A DNA stretch of 64,000 bases from Candidatus Nitrospira kreftii (GCA_014058405.1 CP047423.1:1178001-1242000); one strand, 5' to 3'; counted from the stretch's first letter, positions 53,248-62,380 are shown. The notes: generated by a model from the letters alone, not told the origin. Made by a program: numbers and translations.

Positions 53248-53832
53248 ATGAGCGTGGACGAGACCCTCTTTTTGGCTATCAACGGATTGGCAGGCCAGTC
53301 CGCGGTGGCCGATTATGTCTTCCTACAACTGGGAAACCGCAGTACGCTCTATTTTCCAGGGGCCTGCGCGATCGCCTATTGGATCTGGAGCAACAGACGA
53401 GAGGCGCTGTTGGGCGGTCCGGTTCTGGGAGCAGCAGTCGGGCTCACTGATTTTTTGGGTGGGCAGCTCAAATGGGTCTTTGAACGCGTTCGACCCTGTC
53501 GGGCCCTCACCGACGCAGTGAAGATTGAGCCGAGCGGCTGTGGTGGGTTGTTCAGCTTCCCGTCGAACCATGCCGCCAACACCGCAGCGCTCGCAGCATT
53601 CCTCCATGTCTTGTACCCCAAGTCAGGCTGGATCACCTGGCCGATTGTGGCATTTGTCGGATTCTCCCGCGTGTTTATCGGCGCTCATTATGTGACGGAC
53701 GTCCTTGGTGGGTGGATACTCGGAGGGGTGATCGGCGGAGGAGCGGCTTGGGCACTGCTTCAATGGCCGATCTTCAGGAAGAAGTTGGAGTCGGTCATCA
53801 CGCCCATTGGAAAGGTTGAAGCCAGATCCTGA
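53248..53832 (+). CDS. PAP2-family membrane phosphatase
   Basis: This 194-residue protein has the three phosphatidic acid phosphatase motifs: KWVFERVRP (KxxxxxxRP), PSNHAANTAA (PSxxH) and SRVFIGAHYVTD (SRxxxxxHxxxD). Several membrane helices carry them. It may dephosphorylate undecaprenyl diphosphate or lipids at the outer face of the inner membrane. ATG 53248 is used. It is convergent with the COG0523 gene. Confidence 0.9.
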   Translation: MSVDETLFLAINGLAGQSAVADYVFLQLGNRSTLYFPGACAIAYWIWSNRREALLGGPVLGAAVGLTDFLGGQLKWVFERVRPCRALTDAVKIEPSGCGGLFSFPSNHAANTAALAAFLHVLYPKSGWITWPIVAFVGFSRVFIGAHYVTDVLGGWILGGVIGGGAAWALLQWPIFRKKLESVITPIGKVEARS

Positions 53833-53835
53833 GGA

Positions 53836-54804
53836 TTACGCAGGCGCTGATGGTTCCTCAAGTGTCGCTAACAGGCCAGCTCGCAGTCGATCGACATCGT
53901 AACCCCGACCAATCAGCACCAGGGCAGACGTTGGCTCATCCAATAAAGTCACCGGTGTAATCGTAGACTGTCCCGGCAGCGCGTATTGGAATTCCTGTAG
54001 CTCCGGTTCCTTGCCGAATCGGAAATATCCTTTCGCACGCTCCAGTTGTTTCGGAATCGTCTTCATCCACGCCAAGAAACGTTGGCGATTCAGCGGACCA
54101 GGTAATGGGACGGTTGTCGCGATAGGATGGTAGTCAGCTCGTTGGACAGACGCCGGTCGTGACGTCCCGAACATCACGTTCGTCGGAGCCGTCGGTTTTA
54201 TTGAGGTATGTGGAGCCAATAACTCAGCGGCATCGAGTCGCGCGTGGGACGTTTCCCACAGCCGCGCATAGGGGTTTTGCTCGACGATCGATGAGCGGAA
54301 TCCTTCCCAGTGGCCAGGGACGTACAGATCTCGCTTATTCAAAATGAGTTCATCGGCGCACCGGATGGCCTGTGTCGTGACATAGGCGCTGGAGTGGCTG
54401 TCATCTGTCGAGACCGGATGCAAGAGCGCGATGACTCGGTCGAGAACAGCCAGTCGTGCCGTGTACGCATCCGTCACCGCATCGACCACTTCCGCGGGAT
54501 CGGCCAGCCCTGAACATTCCAGAATCAGGACATCTGATCCATGATCACGCACCAGCTGGGCAATACCCCACGAGAGATCTTCCTTTGTGTCACAACAGAC
54601 GCAGCCACCGGCCAGGTTCATCACCTGCTCAGCGAGTGTGCCGGCGCGAGGACCATCGATACTGACGGAGCCTGCTTCATTCATCAGGACGCCGGCTCGT
54701 CGACCTTGGGTTTTCCAATGTTCCAGCAACCGCATCAACAATGTGGTCTTGCCGGCACCGAGCGAGCCGCAGAGAATGTAGAAGGGGACAGGCGCTGAAA
54801 GCAT
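53836..54804 (-). CDS. COG0523/CobW-type metal-chaperone GTPase
   Basis: This G3E GTPase of about 322 residues has LCGSLGAGKTTLLMRLLEH (P-loop), NEAGSVSIDG (switch) and GCVCC (the CxCC metal site of the family). ECSGLADPAEVVDAV (Walker B) and LNKRDL (NKxD) follow. The C-terminal CobW_C half is present. Members load Zn, Fe, Co or Ni into target enzymes. TTG 54816 could add four residues; ATG 54804 is used. Confidence 0.88.
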   Translation of the reverse strand: MLSAPVPFYILCGSLGAGKTTLLMRLLEHWKTQGRRAGVLMNEAGSVSIDGPRAGTLAEQVMNLAGGCVCCDTKEDLSWGIAQLVRDHGSDVLILECSGLADPAEVVDAVTDAYTARLAVLDRVIALLHPVSTDDSHSSAYVTTQAIRCADELILNKRDLYVPGHWEGFRSSIVEQNPYARLWETSHARLDAAELLAPHTSIKPTAPTNVMFGTSRPASVQRADYHPIATTVPLPGPLNRQRFLAWMKTIPKQLERAKGYFRFGKEPELQEFQYALPGQSTITPVTLLDEPTSALVLIGRGYDVDRLRAGLLATLEEPSAPA

Positions 54805-54901
54805 ACATCTACTCAATCATGTATGAGGCATTGTACCGAGATTGCACTGGAACATGAAGGGCGGGAGGACATATCACGCGCCGCTTGGGAACTCGTGAGA
54901 C

Positions 54902-55297
54902 TTATCCGCCGGCGAAGACCGGGCGAAATCCCGCGTCCGTGAGAATGAGCGCGACCGCCTCACGCTGATCGCCTTGGATCTCGATCCGTCCCTCTTTGAC
55001 CGTTCCACCTGCTCCACAGGCTTTCTGCATTTGTTTGGCAAGCACTTCCTTTTCCGCCTCGCTGATTCCAACGAACCCTGTGACCACCGTGACGGTCTTG
55101 CCTCCGCGGTGCGCCTTCTGGCGAAGAATATCCACGCGCCCACGATTTTTCTTAGGCGGAGAAGACATTGGCGCAGTCGGGGTGGAAACAGATGAAATAG
55201 GCGAAGCCACTGGCAGTGATGAGTGCTTGAGTGAGGCAAATGGGCTGGTCCACTTGGTCAGTCCACCGTCAGTGGGAAGGCGTTTCTTCTCTTTCAT
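54902..55297 (-). CDS. SUI1/YciH-type translation initiation factor
   Basis: This 131-residue protein has a basic N-terminal extension. The SUI1 domain (about 65-131) follows with VTVVTGFVGISEAEKEVLAK, KACGAGGTVKEGRIEIQG and ILTDAGFRPVFAGG. It resembles bacterial YciH, which affects start-codon fidelity. The start (ATG 55297) is supported by length. It lies downstream of the GTPase gene in the order of the minus strand. Confidence 0.9.
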   Translation of the reverse strand: MKEKKRLPTDGGLTKWTSPFASLKHSSLPVASPISSVSTPTAPMSSPPKKNRGRVDILRQKAHRGGKTVTVVTGFVGISEAEKEVLAKQMQKACGAGGTVKEGRIEIQGDQREAVALILTDAGFRPVFAGG

Positions 55298-55446
55298 CTG
55301 CGAACCATTGCAGCCGAAGGCTACACCGAGACAGACCGTAGAACAAGTGCCTATGAGGCGAAGTTTGAGGGAAAGGTCCCGCTAGACATAGCCATCGAAC
55401 CAACCCCATTTAGGAACCAGAGACGGTGTGCCGACCGGCAGTGTGA

Positions 55447-56409
55447 TCATGTACGTGCCCTCAGCTCGCGCACACCCCGACCAATCTTGCGCCGGATGAG
55501 CGTCCGCAGCGTCACCCCGTTTGCGTAACCCACCTGGGCGGCAATTTGATCAATACTGGTGTTGCTCGTCTGCAGAAGGTGAACCGCGCGCTCGACGCGA
55601 AGATCCTGGAAATATCCGAGCGGGGACTTGCCCATGACCGATTGCAGGCGGCGTGTAAGCGTCCGCGGGCTTGTGGCTATGGCACGAGCGGCATCATGGA
55701 GGGAAAACCCGTCGGCCAACCGGCGACGTGCCCATCGCTCGAACCGCTCGACAAACGGATCCGTGTGAGCGAGATGATCAGGAATCGCAAATGCCGCTTG
55801 CGATGGCCGTGGGTCCACGACGAGGTAGCGCGCCGTCATTGCGGCCAGTGCCGGGCTTCTTCGACGGACTAGCCAGAGCGCCAGATCCAGGTGTCCCAGT
55901 GCAGCACCGGCGGTGATGAAGCGTGAGTCGTGCACAACCATGCGAGATTCATCGAGCATGACATTCGGATATTGCTCACGGAAGAACGGAGCAAGCCACC
56001 AGGACGTCGTGGCATGATAGCCGTTGAGCAGTGACGAGCCCGCAAGCACAAATGTGCTTGTGCAGGCCGCCCCAACGAGCGTACCGGCGGCAGACCAATC
56101 GCGCAACAGCGCTTGCGCGTCTGCCATGTCTCTCCGCTCCAGCGCCATTCGTAACGCATCAGGCATTTTCGCTCCAATGGCAGGAACCAATACAACATCT
56201 GGACGCGCAAGCCGTGTCGCCGACCGCACTGGCACCAACAGTCCTTGGCTTGTGCGCACGCGAGGTCGGACACCGATCATCGTCACATCAAAGCGTGTTG
56301 ACGATACCCCTGTGGATTTCGCCAGTGTGTTCGCAGTGCTGAAGGTGTCGAGAAGGGAAGAGAGGCCCGTGTCGAAGACCTCATGAAGCACCAGCACATA
56401 AATTCGCAT
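55447..56409 (-). CDS. GlxA-type transcriptional regulator (DJ-1/PfpI plus AraC)
   Basis: This 320-residue protein has an N-terminal DJ-1/PfpI domain (about 1-180). GAACTSTFVLAGSSLLNGYH contains the nucleophile-elbow cysteine. A C-terminal AraC HTH pair (about 215-315) follows: SLHDAARAIATSPRTLTRRL and IDQIAAQVGYANGVTLRTLI. Such regulators sense small molecules and control detoxification genes. It is divergent from the ABM monooxygenase gene, with about 105 bases between them. It could control that gene. Confidence 0.92.
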   Translation of the reverse strand: MRIYVLVLHEVFDTGLSSLLDTFSTANTLAKSTGVSSTRFDVTMIGVRPRVRTSQGLLVPVRSATRLARPDVVLVPAIGAKMPDALRMALERRDMADAQALLRDWSAAGTLVGAACTSTFVLAGSSLLNGYHATTSWWLAPFFREQYPNVMLDESRMVVHDSRFITAGAALGHLDLALWLVRRRSPALAAMTARYLVVDPRPSQAAFAIPDHLAHTDPFVERFERWARRRLADGFSLHDAARAIATSPRTLTRRLQSVMGKSPLGYFQDLRVERAVHLLQTSNTSIDQIAAQVGYANGVTLRTLIRRKIGRGVRELRART

Positions 56410-56514
56410 GGCCAGAACTCTATCATAATTGTCATTCTTGCCACTAGCCTGCTATGGAAGGCAACGCTAGAATGCGCCCTCAACAGTGCACAACTTCAGA
56501 AAGGAGCGAATATT

Positions 56515-56817
56515 ATGGTACGAGTCGGATTGTTAGTGAGGTTGCAGGCCAAGCCTGGGAAGGAAGCTGAGGTCGCGAGCTTTCTCGAAAGTGGGCTTGC
56601 TCTGGCCAATCAGGAAGCCGCGACGCCGGTCTGGTTTGCGCTGCAGTTGGGTCCGGCCACATTCGGCATCTTCGACGCATTTGCTGATGAGGCAGGCCGA
56701 AAGGCGCATTTGGGCGGGCAGATTGCGGCGGCCTTGATGGCAAAAGCCGCAGACCTGTTGTCAGAACCACCAAAGATCGAACAGGTTGATGTGCTTGCCG
56801 CAAAGATCACGCGATGA
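56515..56817 (+). CDS. Antibiotic biosynthesis monooxygenase (ABM) domain protein
   Basis: This 100-residue dimeric alpha+beta barrel protein (VGLLVRLQAKPGKEAEVASF, FALQLGPATFGIFDAFADEA) is of the YgiN/ABM type. Members are quinol or polyketide monooxygenases and heme-degrading enzymes. The catalytic residues are not strongly conserved in the family, so activity is open. ATG 56515 has AAGGAG upstream. It faces the GlxA-type regulator. Confidence 0.85.
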   Translation: MVRVGLLVRLQAKPGKEAEVASFLESGLALANQEAATPVWFALQLGPATFGIFDAFADEAGRKAHLGGQIAAALMAKAADLLSEPPKIEQVDVLAAKITR

Positions 56818-56927
56818 AATAGCCATAGCCCGACTGCGAGCCGGCCTATTGGGAATCCTTTCTAGTGTCGGAACGTTCTAAAAAGAACCGGTGGCGACGA
56901 CGTGTAATGTGAACGGAATCGAGTCCT

Positions 56928-56955
56928 CTATGCGGATCGGATTGGGTCCGCATAG
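56928..56955. repeat. Hairpin between the ABM and cupin genes
   Basis: CTATGCGGA (56928-56936) and TCCGCATAG (56947-56955) are perfect 9-base arms with a 10-base loop. It lies 110 bases after the ABM stop, between convergent genes. It may be a weak bidirectional terminator. The 12 bases TATGCGGATCGG recur near 57778. Confidence 0.55.
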
Positions 56956-56991
56956 TTGGTTGTGAAACTTTTGGCCAGCGGTCTTGCTTCC

Positions 56992-57246
56992 TTAGCCGTA
57001 TAGCCACTGAGTCGTGGAGGACGAGATATTCTTCACAGAGTGGCGGACGTTTTTCGGGATAAACACTTCGTCGCCTGGCCTCGCAACGATTTCTTCATCA
57101 CCGATGGTCAGTCTTAGCTTCCCAACCACGACGGTGACGAGTTCGTTCGTCGTGTGGACGAAATCATTTCCACTCTCTGCTGGGAGGATCAGTGAACAGA
57201 TCGCAGGTGTATCCGCGCTTCTTCCAGTCGTGAGCGACCTGATCAT
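56992..57246 (-). CDS. Small cupin-domain protein
   Basis: This 84-residue single cupin (FVHTTNELVTVVVGKLRLTI, EIVARPGDEVFIPKNVRHSV) has the second cupin motif PGDxxxIPxxxxH. In the first motif HxH is replaced by H and a later E (HTTNEL). It may bind one metal. ATG 57246 is used. TTG 57279 would add 11 residues without motif support. The ABM gene is on the other strand. Confidence 0.75.
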   Translation of the reverse strand: MIRSLTTGRSADTPAICSLILPAESGNDFVHTTNELVTVVVGKLRLTIGDEEIVARPGDEVFIPKNVRHSVKNISSSTTQWLYG

Positions 57247-57279
57247 GGTCGAGAGGCACCGAGAATTTATGACGGGCAA

Positions 57280-57929
57280 GATTCGACATGGTCATCTCAC
57301 AGAGGCTTTAGGAAGAGTCCACAAAGCCCGGAGCCTTCTTATCATACCTTCTGAATCTGGATTCAGATACTACCAATAGCTCACGCCATAGCGTTGCTGA
57401 GCCACGCTCTTAGTATCAGATTGGATTCACTCCATGTATCTCTTTCAATACAGGCGAGTGCGATCAGGAGATGTGAATGATGGGTTCATTCTTGGTTAGA
57501 AGTACATCCAACGCTGAAATTGCAGGAGATTGAGGATGACATCCGATGTTCGACACTCTCATTGCATGCTGGCATCTAGCTTGCGATGGACCAATGCAGC
57601 ATCGCTCATGTCGGTCCCATGGTTATGGAAAGGAGGTTGTGGGAGGACGATCCGCCTGCGAGGTAGTGAGGATAACCCAAGCACTGCAATGGGCTGAAGT
57701 GGTGGCTGGGTTTGTCGCGTATGTTTCTGGAGAGCCGACAACGAGTTATATGGGCAGAAAGTGGGAGATCCGGCTTGTATGCGGATCGGCCTAAATATTG
57801 TTAGCCATCAAGTCTGAGAATGGAAAGCCCCAGCGTAGTGGCAGTTGTGGTTTCGTGTCGCACCAGCAGAAAGACGTAGGGAACAACGCAGATGGGAGTT
57901 TGGCCATCAATGCAAATAGGAGAAGAACC
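57280..57929. other. 650-bp gap upstream of the haloperoxidase
   Basis: No family is recognised. An 82-codon frame at 57546-57794 is rich in Cys and Trp but has no ribosome site or motif. The stretch 57798-57929 is in frame with the haloperoxidase but lacks family similarity. An AGGAG then ATG 57930 marks its start. Confidence 0.45.
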
Positions 57930-59618
57930 ATGGCAGTTTTCACAGTCGATCCGAATCGTTTTCAGGCGGCAGGCAGCACGCAAGAGAACGCTGAGAAGCA
58001 TAGGCGCTCAGTGTCAAATCAGGTGGTGGCAAATGTTCGGCCGCCACAACCAGACAACGGAGATTTCGCGCAGGCAGACAAGCGGGGCAGCTTCAGTAAG
58101 GGCTTGAAGCACGACCCAGCTACAGGGTTGGTCAATCCGGCCGCGTTCACGGAGTTCGCGAATGCACTCTCCAGCGATCGTCTGGCGGTGTTTGCCGCCA
58201 TCGAGGCCATCAGCGATGCGCATCGCGGCTTCGGCGCCAATACGCGCAGCTGGGTCAATCCGGTCGCGGGGCGCGCATTTGCCGTGGTCGGCGGTGATCC
58301 GCAGCAGTTCGCCATGCCGTCCGCGCCAAAGTTCGGCAGCGATGAGCTGACGTTCGAGATGGCTGAGAACTACTGGATGGCCGCCCTACGCGACGTACCC
58401 TTCTCTGAATACGCGTCAAACCCAATAGTACAACAAGCCGCGCTCGAACTTACCCAGCTACGGAATGTCGCAGTCGCCGAGCGCATGGACATCGCACGAC
58501 GTCCAGACCTGACCCCTGCTCAACGAAATGAAGAGCTGGCACCGACTGCAGATGGCGCCATCACACCAGAACTACTTTTTCGCGGACTGACACCAGGCGA
58601 TCGCGTTGGCCCGTACATATCACAATTCTTGATTCATCCAGTGCCCTTCGGCGTGCAGGGGTTCCACCAGCGCAACAAGACTCTGCGAGCCGGACAGGAC
58701 TTCATGACCCTCTGGAATGAGTGGCACGCCGTTCAGAACGGCGCGAAGCGCGATTTCGTGCCCAGCCATTTCGACAATGATTTGCACTATGTGCGCAATG
58801 GTCGCGATCTGTCGCAATGGGTGCACATTGATGTACTGTTTCAAGGCTATTTCAATGCGTGTTTGATGCTTCTTCAGGACGCAGGAGCCGCCTCGTCGGT
58901 GGGTGGTGCCATTGGTGCCAAGCCGTCTATAGTTAGCCCATATTCCCCTGTTGGGTTGAAGCAGGAGGGGTTCGGTACGCTCGGCGCCCCGGGCCACATC
59001 GGCATGATGTGCGAAGTAGCGGCGCTGGCACTCAAGGCCGTATGGTTCCAGAAATGGTACGTGCATCTGCGTCTGCGCCCCGAGGTTTACGCCGGACGCA
59101 TCGATTTGGAGCGCCGAATGCCCGGCACCTTCAATCTTCCCGCGAGCCTGATGAACTCAATCGCTGTGCAAGGAAACTTGTTGCGTTATGGCTCAGCCCT
59201 GCTGCCTATGGCATTTCCTGAGGGTTCGCCGATGCACCCCGCCTACGGCGCGGGCCATGCCACGGTGGCCGGCGCTTGCGTGACCATTTTAAAGGCGCTC
59301 TTCGATGTGAGCGGCGCATTCCCGAACCCGGTGGACATGACGGTGGACAAGACCGGTCATGAGACCCTCATGGCCTATACCGGGGGGGTGCTGACGATCG
59401 AAGGCGAATTGAATAAACTCGCCTCGAATATCGCAATCGGACGCAACATCGCTGGCGTACACTGGCGATCCGATGGAACCTACTCGCTGCAGCTCGGTGA
59501 GCAGGTAGCTATCAAGCTGCTCGAAGCCTATGCGCGCAGCTATGCAGAACTGTCCCCTGGCACCTTAGCGTTCCGGTTCACCAAGTTTGATGGAACCCAA
59601 CAGGACGTCAGTGCATAA
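57930..59618 (+). CDS. Vanadium-dependent haloperoxidase (algal bromoperoxidase type)
   Basis: This 562-residue PAP2-superfamily peroxidase carries the vanadate site K375...R383 (QKWYVHLRLRPE), with the eight-residue spacing of algal bromoperoxidases. HPAYGAGHATV follows (His436, Gly442, the acid-base His443), then GRNIAGVHWRSD (Arg505, His511 as the axial ligand). The Ser usually before Gly-His is Ala441 here. It would oxidise bromide or chloride with hydrogen peroxide. ATG 57930 is preceded by AGGAG. The longer frame from 57798 adds 44 residues with no family support. No signal peptide is seen. Confidence 0.85.
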   Translation: MAVFTVDPNRFQAAGSTQENAEKHRRSVSNQVVANVRPPQPDNGDFAQADKRGSFSKGLKHDPATGLVNPAAFTEFANALSSDRLAVFAAIEAISDAHRGFGANTRSWVNPVAGRAFAVVGGDPQQFAMPSAPKFGSDELTFEMAENYWMAALRDVPFSEYASNPIVQQAALELTQLRNVAVAERMDIARRPDLTPAQRNEELAPTADGAITPELLFRGLTPGDRVGPYISQFLIHPVPFGVQGFHQRNKTLRAGQDFMTLWNEWHAVQNGAKRDFVPSHFDNDLHYVRNGRDLSQWVHIDVLFQGYFNACLMLLQDAGAASSVGGAIGAKPSIVSPYSPVGLKQEGFGTLGAPGHIGMMCEVAALALKAVWFQKWYVHLRLRPEVYAGRIDLERRMPGTFNLPASLMNSIAVQGNLLRYGSALLPMAFPEGSPMHPAYGAGHATVAGACVTILKALFDVSGAFPNPVDMTVDKTGHETLMAYTGGVLTIEGELNKLASNIAIGRNIAGVHWRSDGTYSLQLGEQVAIKLLEAYARSYAELSPGTLAFRFTKFDGTQQDVSA

Positions 59619-59642
59619 CCACAAGACTTGATGGCCAACAAC

Positions 59643-59677
59643 AGCAGGCAGCGGACGGCGCTGCGCCGCCGCCTGCT
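59643..59677 (+). terminator. GC-rich hairpin after the haloperoxidase gene
   Basis: AGCAGGC (59643-59649) and GCCTGCT (59671-59677) enclose a CGGCG/CGCCG inner stem. It starts 25 bases after the stop. There is no T-run, so it is a possible transcript end or pause only. Confidence 0.45.
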
Positions 59678-59786
59678 GAGCGTTAATGCAACAGAGCTGA
59701 GGATCGCTTTACGACGGTGCGATCTCGGTGCCGAACATCCGCTCCTGGCCGAAACTTGCCGCTCGATATGCGTGCACTTTGTACAA

Positions 59787-59806
59787 CGTCTGTCAGATCA
59801 AACCTA
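59787..59806 (+). repeat. 20-bp direct repeat, copy A
   Basis: CGTCTGTCAGATCAAACCTA is found again at 60414-60433, 627 bases away. The small membrane gene at 60133-60261 lies between the copies. Confidence 0.75.
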
Positions 59807-60132
59807 CGCTCGCTTCCCTCCGCCGCCCGGCGCACCGATGGATTCGCGCTATGGCGGCGGCTGTCAATGCAGATGCTATCCGACGTCGCCCATCTTTAAG
59901 ATCCGTGAGAGGGGCAACGAGCATCGCTCCTTTGTGCAGCTTGGTTTAATCTGGCACAGATACCAATTGGCCATGGAACTCTCGCGAAGACCTTGATCAC
60001 CTTGGAATGACGACATGTTGCCGGCCCCAACATTCCGCGACATTCAGGCCGTCAGTTTTTCGAAGGAGTCCAGCGGCCGAAAACTCCTCCGTCTCGCGTT
60101 TGGTACCTTTACCGTAACCTGCTCCTCACTGC

Positions 60133-60261
60133 TCATCCCATGAAACCGCCGGAATAGAGCGCAAAGGCAACGATCCCGATAAAAAGCGCCGCATACAAAT
60201 ACACCCATCCTGGCTCGTGGATGAGGTCGTCCTTTACATCCTTTAAATGTAGATCACTCAT
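60133..60261 (-). CDS. 42-residue single-pass membrane protein
   Basis: AAGGAGGTGCTCT lies directly before ATG 60261. The protein reads MSDLHLKDVKDDLIHEPGWV, then YLYAALFIGIVAFALYSGGF and MG. One membrane helix (21-38) follows an acidic, His-containing N-terminus. The ribosome site is the best in the neighbourhood. No family is recognised; small helical subunits of respiratory complexes have such a look, but this is speculation. Confidence 0.7.
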   Translation of the reverse strand: MSDLHLKDVKDDLIHEPGWVYLYAALFIGIVAFALYSGGFMG

Positions 60262-60613
60262 AGAGCACCTCCTTGTTTGAAATATCCTGTTTTCCGTAGA
60301 AGAGTGCTGGATCGTCCTCTATGTTGGATACATAGTAATAGGCGAAGCCTTCCTTCGCCATCGCCTAGAAGAGTGAATTTTCGGCTACACCAAATGGGTG
60401 AGGGGACTTATATCGTCTGTCAGATCAAACCTAACCTTGTGCAAATCAGTACCATCACCGCACCGTCTTCTGCCTTGACACCTCGCGCTTCCTGTCGCAT
60501 GATCCGCAACAACTTGAGGGGATCCGAGCGCACGATTACGCCAGACAATACGCAGGGTCTAGCTAGGTTCGTTGGGCAGGAAGCGCTTGAGAGAATAGAA
60601 GGAACTTTTTTCC
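60262..60613. other. 352-bp gap before the O-methyltransferase
   Basis: Contains the second 20-base repeat copy (60414-60433). A frame from 60277 overlaps the next gene and is not convincing. Confidence 0.45.
60414..60433 (+). repeat. 20-bp direct repeat, copy B
   Basis: Identical to 59787-59806. Neither copy lies in a recognised gene. Confidence 0.75.
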
Positions 60614-61630
60614 ATGGCAAAGAAGCTATCACCACCAGAAATCATGCGGAATCTCGCCATAGGGTATTGGGTGTCGCGTTTAGTTCATGTTGCGGCAAAG
60701 CTCCGATTGGCAGACCTACTAAAAGGCGGCTCCCGGAGTATCGAAGATTTAGCATCGGCCGCCGACGTGCAGCCGGGAGCCCTCTATCGCCTCCTTCGTG
60801 CACTCGCAAGCGTCGGCATCTTTGCAGAAACCAAAGGCCGACGGTTCAAACTCACGCCGCTTGCGGCCACGCTTCAAACCGGCGTCTCCAATTCCATGCA
60901 TGCCTGGGCGCTGATGATCAATGAAAGCTGGATGTGGGACAGCTGGAAGGAGTTACTGCCGGGAGTCAAGACAGGTGAAATGCCGTTTCTGAAGGCACAC
61001 GGAATGCCGATTTTCCAGTATCTTGCGCGTCATCCTGAGGATCTTGAGGTATTCGGCGAATCGATGTCTAGCCTTTCTCAGGCTGAAAATCCGGCGATTA
61101 CGGCTGCGTATACGTTCACAAAAGGTCGGACCATCGTGGACGTGGGCGGCGGGCACGGCAGTCTCCTGGCCGCGATCTTAAAGAAGAACCCTACTCTGAA
61201 GGGAGTGTTGTTTGATCAGGGCGCCGTCATCGCGCGTGCCGAGAACGACAAGCACCTCACGGCAAGAGGTGTTGCGCAACGATGCCGGCTGGAATCAGGA
61301 AGCTTTTTTGAAGCGGTGCCAAAGGGCGGAGACGCGTACATCATGAAGTACATTCTGCATGACTGGAATGATGATGAGTGCGTCCAGATTCTTACCAATT
61401 GCCGGACCGCTATGAATGAAAAGGGGAAAGTGCTGGTGGTTGATAACGTCGTGTCCGCTGGGAACGACCCAAGCTGGGGGAAATTGCTCGACATACAAAT
61501 GCTGATCATCGGAGGGCGTGAGCGTACGAAAGAGGAGTTTGCAGCGTTGTTTGCGGAAGCTGGGTTGAAACTGGTCAGAATTGTGCCGACCAAGTGCCCG
61601 CTCAGCATTGTGGAAGGTGTCAGACTATGA
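60614..61630 (+). CDS. SAM-dependent O-methyltransferase (plant-OMT/hydroxyneurosporene-MT type)
   Basis: This 338-residue enzyme has an N-terminal winged-helix dimerisation domain (VQPGALYRLLRALASVGIFA). A methyltransferase_2 domain follows with IVDVGGGHGSLLAAILKKNP (motif I), GDAYIMKYILHDWNDDE (with the conserved His-Asp of the catalytic region) and KVLVVDNVV. Substrates of this family are phenols, quinones, polyketides and carotenoids. It stands near the haloperoxidase, so a secondary-metabolite role is conceivable but not shown. The ribosome site is AGAAGGAAC. Confidence 0.88.
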   Translation: MAKKLSPPEIMRNLAIGYWVSRLVHVAAKLRLADLLKGGSRSIEDLASAADVQPGALYRLLRALASVGIFAETKGRRFKLTPLAATLQTGVSNSMHAWALMINESWMWDSWKELLPGVKTGEMPFLKAHGMPIFQYLARHPEDLEVFGESMSSLSQAENPAITAAYTFTKGRTIVDVGGGHGSLLAAILKKNPTLKGVLFDQGAVIARAENDKHLTARGVAQRCRLESGSFFEAVPKGGDAYIMKYILHDWNDDECVQILTNCRTAMNEKGKVLVVDNVVSAGNDPSWGKLLDIQMLIIGGRERTKEEFAALFAEAGLKLVRIVPTKCPLSIVEGVRL

Positions 61631-61822
61631 TAGTCAACTATCGTTTAGTGCCAAGTTATAGATCTTGTTCGCTCATTACCGTCCTGGCCCTGTCGTTCAA
61701 CGTGAACCTCACACTGCGAAGATAGAAGATTTTGATCTCGACTTGGTGTACTGTAAGGCCTCGCGTGTGTCGACCACTCTCGATGCGAGTGGTGCAGTGA
61801 GCCTGAAAACCTGGGAGGATGC

Positions 61823-62005
61823 ATGATTGGGTGGTGGCTGCTCGGTGGGGTTGTGACGATGATGGGTGGAGTCCTTGCGTACAAGGTATGGAGACCACGC
61901 CGTCGACTCTCGTCAGGATCCCATACGGTAATGACCAAAACGACGGATGGGGAGCTCCTTCAATTTCTGGTCAGGCCAACCCGCAAGACCGGAAAAGATC
62001 TGTGA
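61823..62005 (+). CDS. 60-residue membrane protein
   Basis: GGGAGG is six bases before ATG 61823. The protein has one membrane helix (IGWWLLGGVVTMMGGVLAYK), then a basic tail (VWRPRRRLSS) and a polar end. No family is recognised. It lies 190 bases after the methyltransferase. Confidence 0.55.
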   Translation: MIGWWLLGGVVTMMGGVLAYKVWRPRRRLSSGSHTVMTKTTDGELLQFLVRPTRKTGKDL

Positions 62006-62380
62006 AAGGCGCAAGGGGGCACAATCACGTTTGAGCGGTCTCTAAGCCATCTGACCGCTGCGCCTCACGTTATAGATATGCGTGTCGACAAGAAGAAAAG
62101 TGGTCCCATCCAGTTTGACCGCGCCAACCGCTAGTTATCTGCTGAGCTAGACACCACACCGTCGATTCCACGGAAGCTGCATCCTTCCCAGCTGTCCGCA
62201 AACGTAGAATAAGAAGATTCGAATCCCTTGTTTTCTGTCACGTGGCGGCAGCGAAGAAAAAGATATGGCAGTGTCGCGGGATTCTGCCAAAGCTCCAGTG
62301 CCATCGATTATGAGACAATTTATCCGCAGACGAGATGTGCCACAACAGCCAGCCGGCGAGGTGCGTCGAGTGAAACCAGG
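62006..62380. other. 375-bp gap
   Basis: Nothing recognised. A tRNA-like stretch on the minus strand near 62120-62155 (TAGCTCAG-like) does not fold into a cloverleaf by eye. Confidence 0.4.

Larger units (their letters stand above)
59619..60132. other. 514-bp gap after the haloperoxidase
   Basis: It holds a GC-rich hairpin (59643-59677) and one copy of a 20-base direct repeat (59787-59806). A 122-codon frame at 59628-59996 is an artefact by composition: Cys/Arg-rich, with no motif. Confidence 0.5.

Noticed and set aside
57546-57794. 82-codon Cys/Trp-rich open frame upstream of the haloperoxidase
   Set aside because: No motif and no ribosome site; I could not tie it to a transposase or intron reverse transcriptase.
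59628-59996. 122-codon open frame after the haloperoxidase
   Set aside because: Arg/Cys-rich translation of a GC-rich hairpin region with no motif and no ribosome site.
62110-62160. tRNA-like stretch on the minus strand
   Set aside because: Only a D-arm-like TAGCTCAG is present; acceptor, anticodon and T arms do not form.
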